A model generated the notes under the pieces. That model worked only from the letters and a program-made list of their open reading frames with translations, did not search any database and was not told where the DNA came from. DNA of 64,000 nucleotides, taken from positions 62,001 through 126,000 of the forward strand of contig QYAI01000013.1 of the NCBI GenBank assembly GCA_003988855.1, written 5' to 3'. Source of the DNA: Arachnopeziza araneosa (taxonomy: Eukaryota > Ascomycota > Leotiomycetes > Helotiales > Arachnopezizaceae). Of this stretch, positions 54,330 to 64,000 are shown piece by piece (within the stretch, counting starts at the first letter, position 1; each line of letters starts with the position of its first letter). The position numbers and the translations under genes were made by a program.

Positions 54330-56623
54330 ATGAGCGACTTCAACTATGGAGGCACCGAAGAGGAATCTGCAGAGATCAAGAAGCTCAATGCTGAAGTTGT
54401 ACGTGTTCCCCTAGAGCTCTTATCATATTTAATCTAATCTTCTTGTTTCACAGCTAGAAGATACTGATAACTTCGAAAACTGGGAGAAGCTGGTTCGCGC
54501 CGCTGAGACCCTCGAGGGCGGATTAAATCGAAATTCTAGTCCACAGGCGATCGCAACTACTAGAGATGCTTACGACCGTTTTCTCGCCAAGTTCCCTCTC
54601 CTCTTTGGGTATTGGAAAAAATATGCCGACTTGGAGTTCTCTATCGCAGGCACCGAAGCCGCAGAGATGGTAAGGCTACCAGCCGACATGCGCCACGGAT
54701 CAATGCTGATCGTGGATTAGGTCTTTGAGCGAGGCGTTGCCAGTATTACTACCTCGGTTGACTTGTGGACCGACTATTGCGCGTTCAAGGTCGAAACTAG
54801 CCATGATCCAGATGTGATCAGAGAGTAAGTATACTGGATACTTTCCTTCCCTTTAACACAGACACTGCGACAGAATGCAATCGCAGATGCCAATTGCGCG
54901 ACGTTCTATATCAGGAAGATCATTGGGTTGCAGATGGTGAGATTTGCCAAAATGAGTCGCTCCTTGTTGATACTCGTCTCACCCAAATGATCAGGTTCTT
55001 TCCTTCTGCTATCACACGTTCGCTTTTACATCGTATCACTCACTCTGCACATATTCGCAACGAAAATTGGATTCGAGGATCATTAGTTCAAACACATTGC
55101 CTTTCCCGTATTTGCACACCTGCTACCTTTACATCCTCTTCTTCCCCCTTCAAGATCTAGCTAACCCTTCGTGATAGACTGTTCGAGCGTGGTGCTGTCT
55201 CTGTCGGCTTAGATTTCCTGGCTCATCCTTTCTGGGACAAGTACCTTGAGTTTGAAGACCGTTTAGAGGATGCTGGCAGAATATTTGCAATCCTTAGTCG
55301 CGTTATCAAGGTTCCTATGCATCAGTATGCTAGATACTTTGAGCGCTTCCGTCAGCTCGCACATACTCGTCCTCTTCAAGATCTTGTATCGCCAGAGATT
55401 TTGGAACAGTTCCGCTCCGAGGTAGAGGCAGATGCATATCAGACAGGACCAAAGGGGGAGCTGGAGATTGAGCGAGAAGTTCGAACAAAGATTGACAACT
55501 ATCATCTCGAAACCTTTACCCATACACAAACCGAAACCACCAAGCGCTGGACATATGAGTCCGAAATAAAACGTCCTTATTTCCACGTCACTGAGCTAGA
55601 CTATGCCCAGATAACAAACTGGAGAAAATACTTGGATTTTGAAGAAGCGGAGGGTGACTATACTAGAGCTGTCTTCCTTTACGAAAGATGCTTGGTTACA
55701 TGTGCTTTCTATGACGAGTTTTGGTTCCGCTATGCAAGGTGGATGTCAGCTCAAGAAGGAAAGGAAGAAGAAGTTCGAAATATCTACCAACGAGCAAGCA
55801 CTCTGTTCATTCCCATCAGCAGACCAGGAATTCGACTTCAATACGCTTACTTCGAAGAGATGTCGGACCGCGTTGATGTTGCCAGAGATATTCATCAAGC
55901 CATTCTCTATCCTATGCCTGGCCATGTTGAGACTGTTGTTTCCTGGGCAAATCTTGAGCGTCGCCAAGCTGGCCTCGAAGCCGCCATTCAGGTGTACAAA
56001 GCTCAGATTGATAGCCCTGAGGTTGATCTCTTTTCCAAAGCTGCCTTTGTAGTCGAATGGGCTATCCTACTGTGGAAGATTCAAGGCTCCGTCGATGAAG
56101 CTCGTCAAGTCTTCCAGAAGCAATATCAATGGTACGCACAGAGTCGCCATTTCTGGCAGAAATATCTTGAGTTCGAGATTGCTCAGCCAACAACTCCAGA
56201 GAAGGAGCCCGAGCACTATGCTAGAATCAAACAAGTCAATGATGACATGATTAAAAAGAGCCGCATGTCTCTATCGACGAAGAAAGATCTCAGCAGCATC
56301 TACTTGACGTACCTACAGCAGCGAGGCGCTAAAGAAGCAATGAAGGAATTTTTGCAGATTGACCGGGAACTTAACGGGTAAACCAAAACCTTCCTACTGC
56401 TGAAGAAATATTCACTAACGACCACAGACCCATTTCAATCCAGCCTCCTTACCTCCAAATTAAAACCCCAATAGCTAGAGGCGGCAAGGGCCAAGAGAAT
56501 GGCCATGCACCTGGAGAGGTTGATGAAGCCACATTAAAGAAGGGCGAAGCTAGATACAGCACGTATTTCCAAGAACGCCGCGAGGTTCCCTCTGGTGCTC
56601 AAGGACTTGCGCCGTTTTTATGA
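54330..56623 (+). CDS. PRP39: U1 snRNP splicing factor Prp39
   Basis: HAT-repeat protein of the U1 snRNP, needed for 5' splice-site recognition. Exons 54330-54398, 54454-54669, 54721-54824, 55178-56377 and 56428-56623; 594 residues. HAT-type repeats are visible throughout: NFENWEKLVRAAE, FPLLFGYWKKYADLEFSIAG, VFERGVASITTSVDLWTDYC, LFERGAVSVGLDFLAHPFWD, ITNWRKYLDFEEAEGDYTRA, YDEFWFRYARWMS and IRLQYAYFEEMSDRVDVARD. The protein lines up across exon 3 to exon 4 as DPDVIRE-LFERGA only if bases 54825-55177 are removed; this 353-base intron is far longer than all others in the window. A 63-base candidate exon inside it would introduce a stop (see findings). C-terminus is short and Gly/Lys-rich. Confidence 0.95.
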
Positions 56624-57627
56624 ATAGCTAATTCTGTATTTGCAATATCTTCATTACTTCTTTCTCTTATAGCCGCTTTGTCCTGTCACTTGGCTGAAGC
56701 TAGCGTGTATCATATTATCGCACTGGTTGATCTTGCTTTGGACTGATCGATCGATAAAACCAATTGCTCAGGCGGCGGACAAGATGTACTTTAGCTTTCA
56801 GAATTTGCGCGAGGATGCGAACGCATTTCTTACGGATTGCTCCAGCGGTTGCTAGCGTGGGAGGGACAACTCGAGATCGATACCAACAGATTTGAGCAAA
56901 TAACGCGATTTTTTTGATAATTTATGTTTTCCTGTGAACTGAAATTAAATCAAATGGGGACCGAGGTTGATGATCAAGGTTTCATTTTTGTCCACTATCA
57001 GCACCAATCTGTCTCTTCCATGCTAATCTGTTCCTACAACTTCATCTCAAACTTCACTTCTTTTCCTTCCCTCTTTTGTCCCTCTCCACTTTCTCCTTCC
57101 CATAGTGGCCTTCCCAGCTTGCATGCATGCAACGCAGAACCTAGGATCATAAACTCTATCGAATCAAGAAATAGTCATACACAATTGCGCGTGTATCACA
57201 TCCAACAAACCCACCCAAACCTATCCCATCCCATTGCAATCCATGCCATCAATGCGCCCAAATAAAAGAGAGAAAAGGCGCGCGCAAACAGATAAGACAG
57301 ATAGCCAGCTGGGTATAACCTCCTCAATGCGTTGCTTGCATGCTGAAAAACGGACGAATCGATGGATGAAGAAAGAGCGGCCACATCGCACGCAAAAAAT
57401 AAAAGGCCGTGAATGCAAGATTGGAAATGCAGATTCGTTTGTAGTTTTGGTACATTGAGGCTCGCTGAGCGGGTAGAAAGAATCCATGGATGGTCATTAG
57501 ATATTACAATATCCACCCTATTTGAGGGGGATGTGTTGTGGTTATGGTCGTTAAGTTTAAGAGCATGGCGCCAGGTCATAGCTCTGATTTTGTGTATCTT
57601 TGATTTAATGTCGTTATCTCAGAAGGT
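56624..57627. other. Convergent 3' region
   Basis: 3' flanks of PRP39 and the RhoGAP gene. Short palindrome TTGCATGCATGCAA at 57119-57132. No gene seen. Confidence 0.5.
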
Positions 57628-60600
57628 TCAGTCGAAGAAAGATTCTTCATCTACCAAGCCTGTATTTATTAGTCAATTGTAAAGTGGAGGAAAGGATAAA
57701 GCTCACGCGAATCTCCACCTGGTCTCAACGCGTTATTGCTTGGTTTTCGTTGTCCTAGCCCAATGTTCATGTTCATGCCAAACATGCTACTTTCTCTTCT
57801 CTTGCTCTTCTGCGATGTAGCATTTTCGTTGCCAAACTGTCTATGAGATGCGTTCCCTTGGCTGCCAAATTGATCATAAGCGGGACCAGCAAGTGTAGGA
57901 GTTGAGCGTCCGTATTCAGGGCCAGCCATTGTATGTGGGTACTGGGATTGTGGTTCGTAGGACGGTTGCAGCGGTGTGAAGCCTGTATCGTAGGCGCCTC
58001 GTTGAGGATATTGGAGCTGAGGCTGAGATTGTGGGAAAGAAAGAGGTGCCTGAGCTGACTGATCAAAGGACTGTTGGCTGTATGAAGGTGTAGGTAACTC
58101 TTGGAACATTTGACGGCGAGGAGACCGGATGTCTTCTGGTGTAAGAGGTGGGGCTATAACGTGCACTTCAACGCTTGCAGATTGCTCATCTGGATCTTCA
58201 TCAAAAATCCCGGCATACTGCTGTAAGAAGAGAGCGAAGACAGGGGCTGGAATGTTCAAAGTGGGAGAGAAAACTATGCCGACATTCCGAACAGTCATCT
58301 TGTTTGTATCTGCGTGATTGATAATATTAATCAGAAAAGCGGCGAGATAACGAAGAAGAGTCTGATTTGGCCGTGGTAATCTATGCACGAGACCATTCAG
58401 AGCGCCGATCTTCTCGTTCATATCGTGCAACTCGGTGACAGCGAGAAATTCCAGATGCAGTTCTCTTGTCAAGATTGTCGATGGTAATTCGCGTAGATAC
58501 AACTTGAGAAGTGATGCAACTGCATGGATATCGTAGTATTGATCATCCGTGATGAGATTGACATCACCCTCATTATTGAAACGCTCTCGTAATTGTCTAA
58601 TGACGACGTTTGAGCCGCTCAATCTGAAAATACCCTCTTCGCCGGCAGCGTTCTTGGCATCCAAGTATTCGATACATCGGTATACAACGGCTGGTAATTC
58701 GACATCAACATCTACCGGGTGGTTATACCTCACTGCCTCAACTAGTGGAGCTCCAAATGCAGGCCTAATAGGCCCATGCTGCTCAATGGCCATTTGCGAC
58801 AAACTTGTTGATTCACCGGAGCCAAGATCAGCTGAATCAATGGATGCCCTGACCTTCGTGCCGAATCCAAAGAAGGACCTCTTCTTTTGCTTGATTTTGT
58901 CTTCTGCTGGAGCCAAGCCCCTATTACCCCAACTTGCAGAATCCTGAATAACTTGAGCATTCTTTGGTCCCGAGATATTATTGATAGATCTGGATTGTGG
59001 AAGTTGAGCCTCGTGGCTGGTGCTAGGTGGCGATGGGGTTCCGGATTGTTTTGAACGTCCAACAACCGGCACACTCCCTGGTTTCGTGTTCTCATAGCTG
59101 ATTCCACGAAGGCCGTCCTCACTCACATCCGAGAGGGTCTGATTTCGACCTTGAGCATACATCTTCTTTTTGCTACTCGCTCCATTCGTGTGTACAGAGC
59201 TACCTGAAGCAGAGCGATCGTGTTGATGCTCATCATCCTCGGGTCCAACATAGTCAATATACTGACATAGAGCTTCGACCCATTGATCTCGCTCTAGGTC
59301 ACTCTCCGCGCACAAAACATGTCTCACCAGACTTGAAGAATCTTTCCTCTTGGGTTCTAGAACTAAGAATGCATGGCGATACTGACTATCAGGGTCGTCC
59401 ACATCTCCATTTCTGGAGGGAGAGTGATTCTCGTTGGCCTGTGACTGTTTTCCGATCTGAGCTTTCTGTAGCTTGATAGCACCAAGATGTGGTCCACCAG
59501 GTGACTCATAATACTTGAAGACTGGACCATCTAGCACAAAGTACCTTGCTTTCCAGCCACCAAAGTTTTTGCCTCTCTTCGTTAAATATCCGTTCTTCAA
59601 AGGTCTGCCACCTGGACCTGTCTTCACAGGACTCTCTCCTCCGGATTCGACCTGACTTGGGCTCACGTCTTCCGCGTAAGGTTCCATCGTGTTTGTTGAG
59701 AGATACTTGCAGATTTCTAGCGCTGAAGCTATGTCCATTTGAGTATCCAAAATCTCGGATAAATACTTATCCAAGGCTGCACGTCGTGCATCAATTCTCG
59801 CAGGGGCGTGACCACTGAATAGTGATTTTTCGGGTGTCTTCGCGGTAAATGCTGCTGATTGCTTCAGAGTTTGATCCAGGGTGGTGAGTGAGGCGGAGTC
59901 CTTTTCCACTCTCCAAAGTTCTCGTCCATTTGAGCGCGCAAAGATAGCGAGGGAAAAGACAGGGTCCTCCTCAATGTTCCTTGGGAACATAATACTCGCC
60001 CTGGACGGCTTCAGTCGAGAGGAAGCGACTTTCACATCAATCGAAGGAAGAGCATTTGGTGGCAGAAGCAGACCAGGATACTCATCAGTGATCAATCCTT
60101 TATAGACGGCATTCCGAGTGCTAGAAGGGCTGTTATGGGACGCGGATGATTCTTCGGGACTGGTACTTCCAAATTCCTTCTTCGCGATTATTAAAGGTTT
60201 TGGCGAAATAAGACGAAGCGGCTCTCCTTTCGGTATTCCTGGTGAAGAAATTGACATTGGTGTGTTTGGCGGTAGAGGAATTGGTTGTCTAGGTGCACGT
60301 GGCGACAAAGGAACTGCTCCTGGAAACCCTCCCATTCGAGGTGACATTGGGGGTGAATTTACGGCGCGAGGTAATGGAGAACCCAGTGGCCTGTCTATTG
60401 GCCGTGGGCTCAACGGGAGACCGGGGCTCTTCAGAGGCGGGCTGATCAGCGGAGAATGCATCGCAGACGCAGCTTCACTCAGCATTCCAGCCAAAGATCC
60501 AGCATTGGGATCTGATGGGGAAAGATGGCGGAAATGAGCATCTGGTGGTGAGATTGGAATAGTTTGCCGTGGGCTCGTGGGCATCGGATCCATTACTGAT

Positions 60601-62382
60601 ATCGGAAATGACCCATCCTTTGGCGTTGTAGGCTTCGACTTTGGTGTTCCCTTTGCGCTACTCTTGCTCTTTTTGGACAGACTTCTCAATTCGGCATCCT
60701 TCATAGCAGAAATCTCTCGCACTCTATCGTCTTCCTCCCTAGTTTTCCGTCTCCCTCGGTCAAAGGCAGGTAATTCGTCAACTTCTAAAATATCATCATA
60801 ATCCGAGTCCGTCTCGTCGGCCGTACCAGACGCCTGGCGGAGATGCGAGCTTGGATTTGACTGCTTGCCGAGATTTAAAGGAGCCGGTGGAGCTTTCCTC
60901 GGGGGTGTTGGGAACGCTCTCAGCCCTTCATCCGGCTGCGGAGTGGCTTCAATCAAGGCCAACGAGGGGTTCTGGCTCGACATTGGCGCTTTTGGTGGTG
61001 GTGGTGGAACATTAGGCGGTGGTCCTCTGGGCGGTTCAGATGGCGGAGTGGTTCTTGACGGTGGCAACATCACGTTATATGGAACTTCTTTCCCAACTTC
61101 GTGAGCTTTTCTCTGCTGTTGGCCAGCCTCAAATCCAGGCGCAGGAGCATCCGGGTTATACTGCTGGAAGGCGTGTTCGGTAGGAGATGGCATTTTATGC
61201 TCTGCTTCCACGAGATTTGCTAGTGAGGCAGTCTTAATATGAGCCGCTGGAGGAGTGATGGGATACGGCGCTAAAGCAACATCTATAGGTGAGTGTGCGT
61301 GTTCGCCTTGTGAATCTCGTAGACCTGCAGAAACGAGGGCTTCAACGATTCCTGGTTTTCCTGGTTCTGAAGACTTCGTCTCAAATACAATTGATCCTGA
61401 TTCAGAGCCCAGTCCTGGATTTGAGTCCACCGGTGAGGGATTCGAAGGAGCCATGCTCTCCTTCACCTTTTTCTTATATCGCTCCTTGTCTTTCAAGGCT
61501 CGTTCTAGATCTTTGTTGAGACCCAATATCATCGCCCGCTGCTTGTCAACCAAACGCCATAGCTGAGTATTCTGCGTTGCTTGTGATGCCTTCTCCTTCA
61601 AGAGATATTGTATAACAGCCTCTGCAGACCCGGCTGCCTGTATTAGATTCACAATATCAGGAGGGTTGTAGGACATGTCTTGGGAACCTTTTGAGGAGTG
61701 CCCAGCTGAGATGGATGAGATTGCCGAGTCTATCGAAGATGTTCGGGGAGCAGCACGCCCCATTTCGGCCCGGTGTGCTGGGGCGTTCGCTGCCATAGAT
61801 GGTCGTGTGCTCGTGGGTGAGCCTCCTAATGGCTTGGAAGTGAGAACAGAATCGGATACACTGCGTGAGCCACCATTCGTGTCGTGGAGAGGCCGAGGGT
61901 ATCTAGTGCGGTCATCAGTGAGGGCTATACCGGTTATGGGGGTTGAACATACTTTGGTTGTCTGTCTTCTGGGTTTGAATCGACCGAAGATTCCTCTGAG
62001 CGGTAGAAACTCTTCTCGGAAGCCAACAAATCGTCCAGACGCTCCTTGGGCGAGCGTGGTTCGGGTACAGACTGGTTCTGCTCAACGCCAGATCTCTGAA
62101 AAGTAGATCTTGTCGGCGTAGCACTGGTTGGTGGAGAAGTAGCAGTGATGCTAGTTTGTAGAGGACTGGGAGCTGCCTTGCGCAGAGATCTAAAGGGAGG
62201 GTCCTGTCAGCGCATGTTTCTGGAGAGGCTCTAAAAATGAAAACAGACCCGGCGTACCTCTTGCCTGCATCCAAGGAATTGTTTGGAGAGTAGTAAATGT
62301 GATTGCGTCCTATAGTGGGGCTATCCTGAGGGAAATGCTGTGATTCTGGTCCATTGTCGTTGTGTTGCGAAAGCTGCGACAT
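57628..62382 (-). CDS. BEM3: PX-PH-RhoGAP protein (Bem3-type Rho GTPase-activating protein)
   Basis: Switches off Rho-family GTPases (Cdc42 in yeast) at polarity sites. Exons on the minus strand: 62382-62258, 62189-61953, 61902-57707, 57659-57628; 1529 residues. The start MSQLSQHNDNGPESQHFPQD is followed by PKERLDDLLASEKSFYRSEE. A short coiled-coil-like part lies near residues 210-270 (LWRLVDKQRAMILGLNKDLE), then a long Pro/Ser-rich region. A PX domain covers about 720-860 (YKGLITDEYPGLLLPP), a PH domain about 890-1005 (KNGYLTKRGKNFGGWKARYF to DQWVEALCQYI), and the RhoGAP domain about 1175-1355 with the arginine finger in GIFRLSGS and LLKLYLRELPSTILTRE. The last 32-nt exon gives the tail LVDEESFFD. 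Domain order matches Bem3. Confidence 0.94.
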
Positions 62383-62874
62383 GGCCCCCGGGGGTTGAGT
62401 CTGAAGAGTGCTATGCAGTTGGAAGGATGTGCCTCCACTGATAGTCAAGCCAAGACAGTCGCGTTCCCAGGCGGAGGTGTAGTGGCGCCTCACAATGCCT
62501 GGTAGAGACGAAACCAACTGACGTCGCACGTTCAGAGAGGGACCTTCAGGCGAGAACCTCGAACGCGAAGCCAGCGGTTGCTGACCGACCGGGATGGAGG
62601 GAATCTGGAAGGAGTGTGAGTGGCTGCGTAGAGTGCAACTGGTGTGATGGCAAGGTGCAGCTGGCCGGATTATGTACAATCGACTATGAATTATCACACA
62701 CAGCGAGTGTGGTGGAAGAGGAGGAGGAGGAGGAGGGTGTGCCGACCAAACTCACGTCAGCGACACATGGAAAAGCGCCACGGCAGCCCAAAGGTCAAAG
62801 AGAGGGAATTGCCGGGAGGAGATGATGGGAAGAGAGAGAGGGAGAAAGGGAAAAGCACGGTGGGTATGGTAGGC

Positions 62875-62907
62875 GGTGGTGGTGGTGGTGGTGGTGGTGG
62901 TGGTGGT
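62875..62907. repeat. (GGT)11 microsatellite
   Basis: Eleven perfect GGT triplets followed by AGTGGT, about 500 bases upstream of the RhoGAP start; it makes a poly-Gly or poly-Thr run in chance open frames. Confidence 0.95.
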
Positions 62908-63672
62908 AGTGGTTCGGGAATTATTCTTTTGCGAGGCCCTGCTGCTACACGGCTTCATGGTTGGCGCGAGAGGCGCATGAGAAAGAGAAGCATCCTGGCA
63001 AGGCTGTCCAATTATAAGAAGCGCCCCCCTGAATATTTTTTGGATATTTTAGGTTGTATGTATGTCCTTGTAGTGGTGATGAGTCTCTTCCACGTTGAGC
63101 ACCGTACGACCAAACCTCTATCTAGTTGGTGCGGTCAATAGGTACATCTCGACAGCACTTGCTGGCATCGTCGCCGTTTGATCTTGTCCTTGGTCTCAGG
63201 AACCTCCTCTCCGTTTGCATCGCGCCCATCTACAAGTTCCTCGTGGTTAGGATGCAACTACAACCGCCTGATATCCCTCTTGTTGGCAAGACGAGCCGCT
63301 GGAGAAAGAGAGCATGTATTGTTCGACTCCTGCAGATACAGGAGACGACCACATCCCTATCTCATTTGACGTGCAGCTGCCAGATGCCTTTCCCAGCGTG
63401 TATAACACGGTCCATAAGGGCAACCTGCTCCGAAGCCTCCAAAATCCCACGGATTTCTTCCACGTCGTATCCGTCTCCTCTTTCTGCTGTAGTCCCCTTC
63501 GCTTCGGAGATTCCACAAGGACTTTCCCCATCCGCTGTCAAGCGTCTAAAGATCCTCCTGGACTCTCTGGCTGCTGCCGGTACTCATCCCGAGCTGTGTC
63601 CGATTTGAGAAGTCTATTTAGAGTTGAAGAGCTGTCACCCCACCCCTACTGGTCCCCCTGATTGCCCGTGAG

Positions 63673-63703
<31 letters not shown>
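63673..63703. repeat. (GATT)7 microsatellite
   Basis: Seven perfect GATT tetranucleotides followed by GAT. Confidence 0.95.
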
Positions 63704-64000
63704 GCCACGACGAAAAGATAGTCACACAGTTGATCTCTGATTCCAACCTCTGCTTCCTTTTAGCCGCATCCAGACGGCAGACCGCAAAAAGCAACGCGGG
63801 TGAGGGTCGGGGTCAACGGTTGATCCGCCCAGCAAACGGCAAGCTCCCAGGGTCTACCCTTTTCCACCTTCTCGTTCTCAGAGCCATCGTGAAACTGGAA
63901 ACATGTTTCTCAAACCCGGATAAAGACCAGTCTATCACTTCCCCTCAATTGTATCAAGTATGACTCTGCTCTGTGCGTGCAGCTGCGCTGGAAAACAGAG

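Larger units (their letters stand above)
62383..64000. other. Upstream region of the RhoGAP gene to window end
   Basis: GC-moderate, with two microsatellites listed separately. Open frames around 63126-63660 read partly like protein (one ends LSPSAVKRLKILLDSLAAAG) but overlap in several frames and I cannot build a gene; they may belong to a gene continuing to the right or be chance. Confidence 0.4.

Noticed and set aside
62644..63141. 165-codon open frame with a poly-Gly run
   Set aside because: The Gly run is just the (GGT)11 microsatellite and the rest is charged low-complexity from AG-rich DNA.
1..64000. CRISPR arrays, bacterial operons, Shine-Dalgarno sites
   Set aside because: The window is clearly eukaryotic nuclear DNA with spliceosomal introns; the tandem repeats seen have no unique spacers.

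Overview
The window is nuclear DNA of a filamentous ascomycete (Pezizomycotina). Genes carry short introns of about 45-70 nt with GTAAGT-like donors and CTAAC/CTGAC-like branch points, and the gene set is typical: SERCA, Nop14, Prp39, cytochrome c peroxidase with a bipartite presequence, eL36, a hybrid histidine kinase. A helotialean (Leotiomycetes) origin is my guess only. All exon coordinates were worked out by hand from splice signals and family consensus.

Layout. 1-741: 3' part of a homocysteine S-methyltransferase. 742-3297: mostly gene-free, with a possible minus-strand remnant. 3298-4125: a serine-rich conserved fungal protein. 4.9-13.1 kb: an accessory island of five tandem, same-strand BTB/POZ paralogs in AT-rich DNA. 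Each has a phase-2 intron just before the BTB fold. The first three copies each carry one in-frame stop near the end of the BTB fold; the last two are intact. 13.7-15.3 kb: an uncharacterised protein with a stop-free in-frame intron. 15.3-18.5 kb: gene-poor, with a cluster of hairpins. 18.5-22.3 kb: a synaptojanin-type phosphoinositide phosphatase. 25.2-28.0 kb: a hybrid histidine kinase. 28.7-30.0 kb: a secreted class-3 lipase. 30.6-31.2 kb: a lone divergent BTB-like gene.

From 31.5 kb on is a dense core block: NOP14, a membrane-anchored helical-repeat protein, a small secreted cysteine protein, a carboxymuconolactone-decarboxylase-like protein, CCP1, RPL36, a TUG/UBX protein, proteasome beta-3, a SERCA calcium pump, a 14-3-3 protein, a truncated NF-YA/Hap2-like protein, PRP39 and a PX-PH-RhoGAP protein. 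Several neighbours are divergent and share a promoter region (NOP14/34.6 kb gene; UBX4/PUP3; SERCA/14-3-3; phosphatase/histidine kinase).

The most interesting observations are: the BTB array with similarly placed stops explained by C-to-T/G-to-A changes (two of three in CpA context, as in repeat-induced point mutation); an NF-YA-like protein that keeps the subunit-interaction helix but shows no DNA-binding half; a possible poison exon in the long PRP39 intron; a hairpin cluster at 17.9-18.15 kb; and telomere-like 28-bp tandem repeats directly upstream of the decarboxylase-like gene. I see no CRISPR array, tRNA, rRNA or intact transposon.
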